Notes under the pieces: generated by a model
What the model was told of the DNA's origin: nothing
Databases searched by the model: none
The model's input: the letters and a program-made list of their open reading frames with translations, nothing else
Program-made: the position numbers and the translations under genes
Assembly (NCBI GenBank): GCA_900112915.1
Contig: FONK01000010.1
Location: forward strand, 1 to 64,000
Length of the DNA: 64,000 nt
Reading direction: 5' to 3'
Origin: Peptostreptococcaceae bacterium pGA-8
GTDB taxonomy: Bacteria > Bacillota > Clostridia > Peptostreptococcales > Anaerovoracaceae
Part shown: piece after piece, positions 1 to 7,349 of the stretch
Layout: every line of letters starts with the position of its first letter
Numbering within the stretch: position 1 is the first letter of the stretch

Positions 1-418
1 TTATACCTTCCATCTGTCTTTGATGGATATTTTCTCTTTCTATCTGAGCCACATAGGATAATATTTGCAAAACTATATCCGATAAAAATTTCCCAGTCAG
101 GTTATTAATTTGGTTTCTTGTATCAAGTAGCGGGAAATCAAGAACAACAATGTCTACATTTTTCTCTTTGGTGATAACATTCCATTCCTTGATAATTTCA
201 TCATAATTTCTGCCTAATCTATCTATGGACTTGATATACAACTCATCTCCCTCTTTGAGTTTTCTGATAAGCTTTTTATATCTCCTTCGATTAAAATCTT
301 TGCCACTTGCTTTGTCGATATAGATTTGCTTCATCTCGATTTTCTCTTTTAGTATTGCTGTAAGCTGTCTATCGATATTTTGTTCTTTTGTCGACACTCG
401 TATATATCCATACTTCAT
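1..418 (-). CDS. Serine recombinase (resolvase/invertase family), 3' end outside the window
   Basis: The visible 139 residues are the N-terminal catalytic domain of a small serine recombinase. The opening MKYGYIRVSTKEQN carries the nucleophilic serine of the YxRVS motif. SIDRLGRN is the second conserved arginine block, and the frame is still open at base 1 in the QRQMEGI segment that normally leads into the DNA-binding part. The start at 418 has a strong site (AGGAGG) 7 bases upstream. Such enzymes cut and rejoin DNA at paired sites in transposons, plasmids and invertible segments. IS607-type recombinases are excluded because there is no N-terminal MerR-like helix-turn-helix. Its target cannot be named. 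Being next to several gene remnants, it probably belongs to a mobile or formerly mobile segment lying mostly to the left. Confidence 0.85.
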   Translation of the reverse strand, partial: MKYGYIRVSTKEQNIDRQLTAILKEKIEMKQIYIDKASGKDFNRRRYKKLIRKLKEGDELYIKSIDRLGRNYDEIIKEWNVITKEKNVDIVVLDFPLLDTRNQINNLTGKFLSDIVLQILSYVAQIERENIHQRQMEGI

Positions 419-702
419 CTAATCTCCTCCTAAATTTTCTTTTATAATGTAGATGTTATATGAATACATTGATTAACAATATATTTTCTTTTAGATAATC
501 TAAAGCATCTCAAGAGTATGGATGAGATAATTATTTGACTGTTGCTCTTATAAATTAGCACTATAAAAGCCCTTTCTTGTCTGTATTCAAAAATGAAGGC
601 ACTCTAGATTATCGTGTGGGTACAAAAAATCCCCTCATAAGTTATGATTGAATTGCCAACTCAAATCATACTATGAAGGGAGGAATATATTATTCATAAT
701 AT
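419..702. other. Intergenic, mostly without recognisable content
   Basis: Apart from the ribosome binding site of the recombinase and the hairpin at 624-681, I see no gene, RNA or repeat here. The stretch is AT-rich and its reading frames are short. Together with the remnants to its right it looks like decayed accessory DNA. Confidence 0.5.
624..681 (-). terminator. Imperfect hairpin with T-run, terminator-like
   Basis: Read on the minus strand, TTCATAGTATGATTTGA (arm near 664-680) pairs imperfectly with an arm near 631-650 and is followed by a run of six T (625-630). It lies just downstream of the 703-759 remnant and may be the surviving terminator of a deleted gene. Confidence 0.45.
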
Positions 703-759
703 TCATTTTACCACAATGGAGTTTAGCTTGAGATAATAGTATTTTTTGTTATCGCTCAT
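703..759 (-). pseudogene. 18-codon remnant resembling the N-terminus of a phage replisome organiser
   Basis: An ATG at 759, preceded by AAGGAG at good spacing, opens a frame reading MSDNKKYYYLKL before it degenerates and stops at 703. From memory this opening matches the phage_rep_org_N / DnaD-like replication proteins of phages and conjugative elements of Clostridia, which continue for more than 200 residues. Only the start with its ribosome binding site remains, so a deletion has removed the body. The match is short and identification is tentative. Confidence 0.4.
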
Positions 760-772
760 TTTATTCTCCTTG

Positions 773-808
773 CAAAAAAAGAGAAGTAGGTTATTTCTCC
801 ACTTCTCT
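773..808 (-). terminator. Rho-independent terminator
   Basis: On the minus strand AGAGAAGT (801-808) pairs with ACTTCTCT (780-787) and is followed by seven T (773-780). It would end transcription coming from the 919-1242 gene before the phage-like remnant. Confidence 0.65.
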
Positions 809-862
809 CATTCATAAATTATTTTGTTTTCTATAATTGTACAACGGGCGTTACACGATTTT

Positions 863-889
863 AAATTAGTCAGATGATATCTGACTAAT
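863..889 (-). terminator. Perfect 11-bp inverted repeat downstream of the 919-1242 gene
   Basis: ATTAGTCAGAT (865-875) and ATCTGACTAAT (879-889) form a perfect 11-bp stem with a 3-base loop, 30 bases past the stop codon at 919. On the minus strand it is followed by TTTAAAAT, so it can act as a terminator. The perfect symmetry also leaves an operator role open. Confidence 0.5.
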
Positions 890-918
890 TGTACTTTCAT
901 TTCCTATCTTTATTACTA

Positions 919-1242
919 TTAGCCATGCCAAGCATAATACATGCCTTGGCTGACAGAACGATTGATGTTTTCGATATTCATCCAATGATACTTATTTTTA
1001 ATCCACTGTTTTCCATGGTGTTGCAGTTCCATATTTGCCGTTTCATTTTTGTAATCATAACTACTATAGAAATAGTTTTCAATGTCGTTTCTTATTTGTT
1101 CAATGTAACTTGCAATAGAAATTTTTTCATCGTTAGAAATATCGGAGTAGAACTCTTCGATTATTTCGATGATTGGTCTGTGAAAATTTTCTCCGAATTC
1201 CAGAGATGCACTATAGACTGTATTTAAAATTTGTTCATCCAT
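919..1242 (-). CDS. Hypothetical protein, 107 residues
   Basis: I do not recognise the family. The start at 1242 is preceded by AAAGGAG with about 10 bases spacing, which favours this frame over the equally long opposite-strand frame. The product is acidic in its first two thirds, has no signal peptide or membrane segment, and looks mostly helical (IIEIIEEFYSDI, IASYIEQIRNDIENYF). The C-terminal third is aromatic and ends in QGMYYAWHG. It sits alone between remnants of mobile-element genes, with its own terminator, so it is likely an accessory gene of that element. No function is offered. Confidence 0.6.
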   Translation of the reverse strand: MDEQILNTVYSASLEFGENFHRPIIEIIEEFYSDISNDEKISIASYIEQIRNDIENYFYSSYDYKNETANMELQHHGKQWIKNKYHWMNIENINRSVSQGMYYAWHG

Positions 1243-1329
1243 ACACGCTTGTCTCCTTTATAACTTTTGAATTTTCTCTCAATATTCATTAATAATGTAT
1301 CATTTTTTAGATTATATCTTCCATTAACT

Positions 1330-2193
1330 TTATTTTTCCTTGTAATTCTTTAAAACTCTCTCAACTTGTTCTTCTAATTGTTCTCTATCAGGAATATATA
1401 AAGTGTATTTAGAAGCAAATTGATTTGTCCGACTGCTTCCGGCATTAGCTTTCCTGTTTTGAGTTCAATCAAAACATAGCTCTTAAGAATCTTGTTATAA
1501 AATACCATATCAACATAATAATGGATATTTCCAAGTGTTACTCTTTGCTGTGAGCCAACATACATAAAGCCCTTGCCAAGTTCAAGCAAGAATTTTTCAA
1601 TATGAGTTATCAGGGCTTTTTCTAAATCACTTTCCATAATTGGCTTTTATTCAGGTAGTCCTAAAAACTCAAATACATACGGGTCTTTTACGACATCACT
1701 TGCCTTATTTATTTCATTTCCCTTTAAGGCAACTCTAATACTTTTTCTTTATTTTCATCTCCTGATGAAAGTAAAAGTCTTTCAAAAAGTGATGTCTTTA
1801 CCTGTTTTTTTAGTTCTCTTACAGACCAATTCGCACTTACCGTTTCTTTTTCATAAAAACTCCTTTTTTTCTCATCGCTTATGGAAAGCAATTCACAATA
1901 ATGCGAACAACTTAATTTTCCAGACACTGTCTGGGAAATTGGAAAGCTCAAATAGAAATTTCTCATATTAAACAAGTTGGATTTTGAAAACCCCTCGCCA
2001 TATTCTTTTGTGAGCCTCTTTGACAAGTCTGTTACTAACTGTTTTCCATACTCAGCTCTATCTGAATGCCCCCGCTCATCTTCTACGATAATTCGCCCAA
2101 TCTCCCAGTAAGTTTGAATGAGGATATTATTAACCTCTCGTGCAACACTATTTCTTGCATTATCCATCAATTCTTTAATGCTGCTATAAACAT
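1330..2193 (-). pseudogene. DUF1016/YhcG family PDDEXK nuclease, disrupted in three places
   Basis: Two open pieces and the gap between them reconstruct one YhcG-like protein. The N-terminal helical domain (TYWEIGRIIVEDE, EYGKQLVTDLSKRL, NLFNMRNFYLSFP) runs to 1727. The PDDEXK nuclease core (LELGKGFMYVG, HYYVDMVFYNKILK, VLIELKTGKL) runs in the 1637-1410 region. Lesions: one missing base near 1731 shifts the frame between VLEL and ALKGNEI; a TAA at 1647-1649 interrupts the linker after FLGLPE; and about 40-50 residues are missing after GQI near 1415, after which the true C-terminus (SKYTLYIPDREQLEEQ) continues in another frame to a stop at 1330. The conserved core begins at about 2193; sequence upstream of that is foreign (see 2167-2250). 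Intact members are often found near restriction and defence genes. This copy cannot make the full protein. Confidence 0.8.
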
Positions 2194-2250
2194 CTTTATG
2201 GATACTATGATTAATATCAATGGAACAGCTATTAATACTTTCTTTTTCAT
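2167..2250 (-). pseudogene. Possible truncated fourth copy of the tandem membrane-anchored family
   Basis: Two bases after the stop of the 2253-2768 gene an ATG opens MKKKVLIAVPLILIIVSI, which parallels the MKKKFLLGIMTIIVLAVV opening of the three complete paralogues, and then ends at 2167. In another frame the same DNA runs into the YhcG pseudogene. The simplest reading is that a fourth copy lost everything after its membrane anchor when a rearrangement joined it to the nuclease gene near 2190. The matching stretch is short and hydrophobic, so chance cannot be excluded. Confidence 0.45.
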
Positions 2251-2252
2251 CT

Positions 2253-2768
2253 TTAATTAAACTTATCCCTATATACCCTATCAAAAAGCCATTGAAGATT
2301 TATCAAAGGTTTTGTTTGTCTATCAATCACTGGCTGAACAATTTTATAAATATCTTTTTTCACTTCTTTAACATCCACATTTTTTATATCAACCCTACCC
2401 TTACCTTCTTTAGAAACATATAATAGTTTGAATTTCTTGTCAAATCCATATAGCGTATATTTTGTATCCCCATAGATATATTTCTGACCATCAAATGTTC
2501 CAAACCAAGATATATCTTTTCCATCAGGATTCCTATGATTTATACTTTTTCCAGCATCAAAATCATATTCTATTCCATCTATGTTAGGATTAGGTATCCA
2601 ATCTAAATTGTCAGCCAACATCATAAGTACTGGTTCTACACCTTCTTTATGAGGTGTGTTTTTAGCATAGTATACAGAGTTTGATTTTAAATTACAATAA
2701 CCATATCCAATCAATACTACTGCCAAAACAATTATCGTCATAATCCCTAGTAAAAATTTCTTTTTCAT
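2253..2768 (-). CDS. Membrane-anchored protein of unknown family, tandem copy A
   Basis: 171 residues, family not recognised. An N-terminal hydrophobic anchor (about residues 4-23, ending IGYGYCNLKS) lacks a proper lipobox because a tyrosine precedes the cysteine, so an uncleaved anchor with an extracytoplasmic body is likely. Residues 24-72 and the last 40 are nearly identical to copies B and C (NTPHKEG, EPVLMML, DGIEYDFD, QTKPLINLQWLFDRVYRDKFN), while roughly 73-130 differ strongly. The start at 2768 aligns with B and C and gives exactly B's length; an ATG two codons earlier is possible. No clear Shine-Dalgarno is visible. It follows B by 14 bases, so translation from a shared transcript starting before the 998-residue surface protein is likely. 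Conserved ends with a diverged core suggest repeated recombination or selection for specificity. Confidence 0.8.
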   Translation of the reverse strand: MKKKFLLGIMTIIVLAVVLIGYGYCNLKSNSVYYAKNTPHKEGVEPVLMMLADNLDWIPNPNIDGIEYDFDAGKSINHRNPDGKDISWFGTFDGQKYIYGDTKYTLYGFDKKFKLLYVSKEGKGRVDIKNVDVKEVKKDIYKIVQPVIDRQTKPLINLQWLFDRVYRDKFN

Positions 2769-2782
2769 ACTCATTCATTTTA

Positions 2783-3298
2783 TTAATTAAATTTGTCACG
2801 ATAAACTCTATCAAAAATCCATTGAAGATTTATCAAAGGTTTTGTTTGCTCATCAATTACCGGTTGAACGATTTTATAAATTTCTTTTTTGACTTCTTCA
2901 ACATCTACATTCTTAATATCGATCTCACCATCTCTCCTGTCTATGCAGTATGTTAATTTAAAATCGCTATTAAAACTATACGATTTATATCCATTGCTAC
3001 CATAGTCGTACGCCTCTCCACCATGGCTAGCAAACCAAGGTACATCTTCTAACTTAAAGTTATTATTATAAATAACATGTCCACCATCAAAATCATACTC
3101 TATTCCATCTATATCAGGATTATATACCCAATACAAATTATCAACTAACATCATAAGTACCGGCTCAGTACCTTCCTTATGGGGGGTGTGTTTTGCATAA
3201 TACACAGAGTTTGATTTTAAATTACAATAACCGTATCCAATCAATACTACTGCCAAAACAATTATCGTCATAATCCCTAGTAAGAATTTCTTTTTCAT
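2783..3298 (-). CDS. Membrane-anchored protein of unknown family, tandem copy B
   Basis: 171 residues, with an N-terminal anchor (LLGIMTIIVLAVVLIGYGYC) almost identical at DNA level to copy A. The shared first 72 residues and shared C-terminal block (VQPVIDEQTKPLINLQWIFD) enclose a core of about 55 residues unlike A or C (LEDVPWFASHGGEAYDYG). The C-terminal block contains an amphipathic helix (VDVEEVKKEIYKIVQPVID). The gene lies 23 bases after copy C and 14 before A. DNA identity with A extends across the start region and into the preceding stop, which indicates recent duplication or gene conversion. Function unknown. Confidence 0.8.
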   Translation of the reverse strand: MKKKFLLGIMTIIVLAVVLIGYGYCNLKSNSVYYAKHTPHKEGTEPVLMMLVDNLYWVYNPDIDGIEYDFDGGHVIYNNNFKLEDVPWFASHGGEAYDYGSNGYKSYSFNSDFKLTYCIDRRDGEIDIKNVDVEEVKKEIYKIVQPVIDEQTKPLINLQWIFDRVYRDKFN

Positions 3299-3321
3299 TT
3301 TCTAGCTACTCATTCATTTTA

Positions 3322-3855
3322 TTAATTAAATTTGTCTCGGTAAACTATATCAAAAATCCACTGTAAATTTATTAATGGTTTTGTTTGCTTATCTATTACT
3401 TGCTTTAACATACTATATAAAGTGTCTTTATATTTTTTTTCTTCAATTTTTGTAAAAGCTATTTTTTGCACTTTCTTTGAAGTATTATACATTTTTATAG
3501 CTTTGAATCCACTATCAAATTCAACCATTGTTTCTGATTTTATATCATCAAAAAGGTATCCTTTTTTACCGTATTTATATGATGATGTTATAAAACCTAT
3601 TTGTTTTTTATTATCGTTATACATTTTAATTGTAGCTTTCCCATCAAAATCATACTCTATCCCCTCTATATCTGGATTATATATCCAATCCAAATTATCA
3701 ACTAACATCATAAGCACTGGTTCAGTGCCTTCCTTATGAGGTGTGTTTTTTGAATAATACACAGAGTTTGATTTTAAATTACAATAACCATATCCAATCA
3801 ATATTAATATTAATGCTAGTATCATAATACTCCCTATTACAAATTTCTTTTTCAT
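3322..3855 (-). CDS. Membrane-anchored protein of unknown family, tandem copy C
   Basis: 177 residues. It is the copy nearest the large surface protein and the only one with a strong ribosome binding site (AAGGAGG, 6 bases before the ATG). The anchor (FVIGSIMILALILILIGYGYC) is diverged from A and B, but the block after it (NTPHKEGTEPVLMML) and the last 30 residues are shared. The core, about 70-145, is lysine-rich and different (MYNDNKKQIGFITSSYKYGKKG). It begins 12 bases after the 998-residue gene ends, so the two are almost certainly co-transcribed and may be translationally coupled. Its partner role, either helper of a surface adhesin or immunity-like protector, is inference only. Confidence 0.8.
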   Translation of the reverse strand: MKKKFVIGSIMILALILILIGYGYCNLKSNSVYYSKNTPHKEGTEPVLMMLVDNLDWIYNPDIEGIEYDFDGKATIKMYNDNKKQIGFITSSYKYGKKGYLFDDIKSETMVEFDSGFKAIKMYNTSKKVQKIAFTKIEEKKYKDTLYSMLKQVIDKQTKPLINLQWIFDIVYRDKFN

Positions 3856-3867
3856 TTTTTGCCTCCT

Positions 3868-6864
3868 TTATCTCCATAATCTCTTGAAAAATTTACCAAT
3901 CGGTTTTGCTATTTTTTTCTTAACGAATTTAGTGACCGGTTTAACTATATTGCGATGGGCATATTTGGCGGCAGGTTTTACCACTTTTCTATATATAGGT
4001 TGAGCTACAGGTCTAACAACCTTATTATACACTGGTTTAATGACTTTATTGTATACCGGTTTTATTATATTTTTATGAACATATTTTGCAACAGGCTTTA
4101 CCACATTCTTTATTATCGGCTTAACAATTTTATTACCTACAAACCTAACTGTAGGTTTAATAACCTTATTTTTAATCGGTTGTATAATCTTTTTATTAAT
4201 AAATGTAACTGTTGGTTTTACAACCTTTTGCACAATTGGCTTTAATATTTTATTTTCTGTAAACGATAAAACCGGATTTACTACATGTTTAAAGATAGGC
4301 TTAACAATATTCTTGTTAATAGGTCGAATTATGTTCTTGTTAATAAACTTTGCAATAGGTCCAATAGCGTTATAATACAACTTTTTACACAGTGTATTTA
4401 TTATTCTTCCACCTAGCGAAATTGAATCCGCTAATAGATTACTAATTGGTCCAATGACCTTTGTTCCCATGAACTGCAATGGATCTTTTACAAATAGTTT
4501 TGCTCCCGAACCGATCCCTGCCAAACTTGCACTCATATATTTTGACGGAGAGTCAATAAATTTCCTCCGTTCCTCTTTAACTTTTTTAAACAGGGTGAAT
4601 AAAACTAGCCCTATTCCTCCCAATGCGAATGCAGCACTGAAAATATTTAAAAGTTCCTGTTCTTTTCCTGTAATTCCTTTACCTGCTTGAAGTTCAAGAA
4701 CTTCTTTATATAGGCGGTCTCTTTCAATATCCAGATTTTCCATGTGATAGTACTTGATAATAGCTTCATCCAAAGTTAAATCTTTAAAATCAGGATGATA
4801 ACGAAAAATTATTGCATCTATATCTGACTTTTTATCTTTATCATCAATATTACTTAGAAGATCTCCCGTTAAAGAATTTTGTTGAAAGAAATTATCTTTG
4901 GGCGAGTTTCCCCATAAATTACTTATAGAAAAACCTAAAATCCATTTAAATACACCTTTTCGTTTTCCGCTATATTCTGCCGAAGCAAGCGTTGTTGCTA
5001 AATGTGGAAAATCAATTTGATATTTATCATCGCTATAAACCTCATTTATTAATACATATATCTCATCATAATTTTTGACATTTGGTGCTTCTCCAAAATC
5101 ATTAACTTTAGATTGTAACTTATCGTTATGATAAACAGGATATGCAATCGCATTAGCTATAGCATGATTAATCTTATTTTTATCATTACCATATTTTTCT
5201 TTAGCCTGATGTGCAATCTCCTTAATATAGTCTAGAAATTGTTTCTTTTCATCCTTTGACATATTAGTATTAATCAAAAAAGGATCTCGTACTTCCTTTT
5301 CCTTTTTAGATTCTATATGTCTGGTTTCTGGTTTTTGGGGTGCTGTAGATTTTCTTTTTTTATTATCAGTAGTTAAAGTGTGCGAATTGCTTGCTGTAGC
5401 AACTTTCACTTTCTTGTACACAAAAACATGCTCTGTATCTTTTGTAATTATCCCTTTATACTCACTTGGAGATTCATATCCATTAATTTCTATGGGTATA
5501 TAATTAATCTCTTTGCCATCTAAAAATGTATATTTTCTTTCGCTAGACAGAGGCTTTCCATTTTCATCAACAAATTTAAACTTTATTTCATATTCAGGTG
5601 AATATATAAATTTAACTATTGGATGGTGTACATCACCTTCATCTTTCGTAATATCTATAAGTTTGTATTTTGGTATAACCAGTGATTTTAAAGTATAACT
5701 TTCATCAGTGAATCCCTTATAATATTCCTTAGGTTTTATATCTTTTCCGGTTTTATCGATGTAATGAACGGTAATATGCTGATTTATCTTAGTTAATAGC
5801 TTGGCCTGCAGACTACTTCCAAAAATATCGTATCGTACAGCGATTGGATAATAGTATGAATCATTAACTCTTTCAGGAGCAGGTGAATAGAAGATGTAAT
5901 CGAAACTGGACAGGAATCCCGCACCAAGGTATCCTCCTCTTGGAAGATCCCCTGATCCATTTAGGTTTACAACTCCTTGAGTTGAATCGTAAATTATACC
6001 ATCTTTCTTTACTAGATTAGAACCTTCCGGAATAAGTTCAACAATATTGGCTAAATCTGTATCCACTCCCTGTGCAGAGTCTATATCCGTTGAAATAAAA
6101 CTTATAATTACCGGCTGTTCCTCTGTTGTTCCATGTCTTACAATCTTATAATGAAGTCCCAAATTACTTGCCTTGTTATACAAAACTGTAATAGAATTTC
6201 CTTTTGCTCCCGGAAAGAACTGTTCCCCGATAAACCCCAGTCCCTTTATTCCATTGTTCCCATATCCTGAATTGGCCATCCAATCGTCTTGATCTGAACC
6301 CGTCACAGTCCATATAAGGTCCAGGTCAATTCCGGATTTTGTTTTACCTACATTGGTAATACGCCCTGAATCACCATTGTTTATAGTATATGCTTTTATA
6401 ACCTTGCTAGGTGATTCTTGTGGAAATGCAGAGAAATCATAATCTCCAACTTCGCTACCCTTTATAAGTTCAACTGTGGTTTTATCAGACCAATGCAGAC
6501 CCTCAGGTGTTAAGAAATGATCATCAGTAAGGTTTTCTCCTATCAATGCAATCGAAATATCTTTAAAGTAGCCTACACCTGCTTCGGATTTGTTAAACTC
6601 TCCCAAAACAGTAGCTTCTTCAATACTTGGCGATTTATCAACATTTTGATCACCATTATCTTTTTCTGGTGATTTTGCCCCATTATCATCATTACCAATT
6701 GTTACTTCGTTTTTAGCAATCGGTTGTGTACTCGCTATAGGCATATTGCTTAAATTGTTTTCTATTGCATATGCAATTGGAGCTTTTAGAGTTATCATTA
6801 TCAGGATTGCTATCAACGTGATTTTGCTAATAGCTCTGATACTCTTCCAACTATTTTTCATCAT
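3868..6864 (-). CDS. Large surface protein: adhesin-like head, two MucBP-like repeats, one membrane span, cationic repeat tail
   Basis: 998 residues. Signal peptide 1-33 (cleavage after AYA). Residues 34-85 are disordered. Residues 90-360 form a beta-rich domain whose TDIDSAQGV and late aromatic strands recall GbpC/antigen I/II-like adhesin heads (weak resemblance). Residues 363-424 and 425-486 are two MucBP-type repeats (ITVHYIDKTGKDI, IKFKFVDENGKPL). Residues 487-530 are a charged linker. Residues 535-735 are a helical domain I cannot assign (DFPHLATTLAS, SLTGDLLSN, SDIDAII). A single span follows at 738-758, with KKVKEERRK after it. The rest is cytoplasmic if the topology is type I, ending in about 160 residues of repeats. 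There is no sortase signal. An ATG at 6861 has better spacing to AAGGAGG than 6864. Three small anchored paralogues follow at once. An adhesin or contact-dependent factor is plausible; neither is proven. Confidence 0.75.
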   Translation of the reverse strand: MMKNSWKSIRAISKITLIAILIMITLKAPIAYAIENNLSNMPIASTQPIAKNEVTIGNDDNGAKSPEKDNGDQNVDKSPSIEEATVLGEFNKSEAGVGYFKDISIALIGENLTDDHFLTPEGLHWSDKTTVELIKGSEVGDYDFSAFPQESPSKVIKAYTINNGDSGRITNVGKTKSGIDLDLIWTVTGSDQDDWMANSGYGNNGIKGLGFIGEQFFPGAKGNSITVLYNKASNLGLHYKIVRHGTTEEQPVIISFISTDIDSAQGVDTDLANIVELIPEGSNLVKKDGIIYDSTQGVVNLNGSGDLPRGGYLGAGFLSSFDYIFYSPAPERVNDSYYYPIAVRYDIFGSSLQAKLLTKINQHITVHYIDKTGKDIKPKEYYKGFTDESYTLKSLVIPKYKLIDITKDEGDVHHPIVKFIYSPEYEIKFKFVDENGKPLSSERKYTFLDGKEINYIPIEINGYESPSEYKGIITKDTEHVFVYKKVKVATASNSHTLTTDNKKRKSTAPQKPETRHIESKKEKEVRDPFLINTNMSKDEKKQFLDYIKEIAHQAKEKYGNDKNKINHAIANAIAYPVYHNDKLQSKVNDFGEAPNVKNYDEIYVLINEVYSDDKYQIDFPHLATTLASAEYSGKRKGVFKWILGFSISNLWGNSPKDNFFQQNSLTGDLLSNIDDKDKKSDIDAIIFRYHPDFKDLTLDEAIIKYYHMENLDIERDRLYKEVLELQAGKGITGKEQELLNIFSAAFALGGIGLVLFTLFKKVKEERRKFIDSPSKYMSASLAGIGSGAKLFVKDPLQFMGTKVIGPISNLLADSISLGGRIINTLCKKLYYNAIGPIAKFINKNIIRPINKNIVKPIFKHVVNPVLSFTENKILKPIVQKVVKPTVTFINKKIIQPIKNKVIKPTVRFVGNKIVKPIIKNVVKPVAKYVHKNIIKPVYNKVIKPVYNKVVRPVAQPIYRKVVKPAAKYAHRNIVKPVTKFVKKKIAKPIGKFFKRLWR
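3871..4359 (-). repeat. Coding repeat: about 17 units of x-K-x-[IV]-[IV]-x-P-[IVTA]
   Basis: The C-terminal 163 residues of the surface protein consist of 8-residue units such as NKNIVKPI, VQKVVKPT, NKIVKPII and YRKVVKPA, usually in pairs separated by a 4-6 residue aromatic spacer (VTFI, VRFVG, AKYVH), giving a higher period of about 21. Nearly every unit has one proline and one to three basic residues, and acidic residues are almost absent, so the tail is strongly cationic. The DNA repeats are diverged at synonymous positions, so this is an old protein-level repeat and not a fresh expansion. Confidence 0.85.
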
Positions 6865-6992
6865 TCCTCCTTATTAATGAGGTGTGTATTATGCTCTAAT
6901 TCCGAATGCTAAAAAAGTCACACTTTTTAATCCCTTATTACTATAACATTATTGAAAATTTATTTTTATTGCAAGCATTAACTTATGCCCCA

Positions 6993-7349
6993 CTAAAAAT
7001 TGCGCCTCAGCTTTATACTTAAAAACTCTCCATCATAGTCTACTTCCGATGCGTCAATAATGGATGACAGCCCATCTATGTTGGAAATTTCATTGGAGCT
7101 GTCGTTATAATCTATCAGAACATCATAGTAATTCTCAAACTCCGGCAAACGCATAGGATTTTTTAGAATTTCTAATTTTGATAAATCGCTTGACGACAGC
7201 TTAACCCTTCCGCCGGCATTTATTACAATATAGTCCGGTTTAATATCAATATTGATATTAAGATTTTCCACTCCTTTGTTGAAATAATAGTACATCAGTC
7301 CACCGGTTATTATTTTAGTATATTTCTGCTCGTTTTTTAATTTAGTCAT
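6993..7349 (-). CDS. Hypothetical protein, 118 residues, coupled to the DUF1576 gene
   Basis: Soluble protein of unknown function with no signal peptide or membrane span. It starts inside the end of the DUF1576 gene (8-base overlap) with GAGGAGAG upstream, so translation is coupled. The sequence looks like an alpha/beta domain: a basic N-terminus, INIDIKPDYIVINAGGRVKL, a proline break at LKNPMRLPEFENYY, and a final strand pair ending KLRRNF. I recall similar small proteins next to DUF1576 genes in other Clostridia, so it probably works with that membrane protein, but I can name no biochemical role. The 130 bases to the next gene upstream hold no clear signal. Confidence 0.65.
   Translation of the reverse strand: MTKLKNEQKYTKIITGGLMYYYFNKGVENLNINIDIKPDYIVINAGGRVKLSSSDLSKLEILKNPMRLPEFENYYDVLIDYNDSSNEISNIDGLSSIIDASEVDYDGEFLSIKLRRNF

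Noticed and set aside
1-418. IS607-type transposase
   Set aside because: The recombinase begins directly with the catalytic motif and lacks the MerR-like N-terminal domain; no tnpB-like frame is near.
889-1227. Plus-strand open frame of 112 codons overlapping the 107-residue gene
   Set aside because: It is the antisense shadow of 919-1242, which has a strong ribosome binding site; the plus-strand frame has none.
2253-3855. Lipoprotein call for the three paralogues
   Set aside because: The residue before the cysteine is tyrosine (GYGYC), which does not fit a lipobox; a plain N-terminal anchor is more likely.
3871-4359. Regular repeats that might suggest a CRISPR array or tandem DNA repeat
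   Set aside because: The period is set by the encoded protein, synonymous positions vary, and the units continue an open frame without unique spacers.
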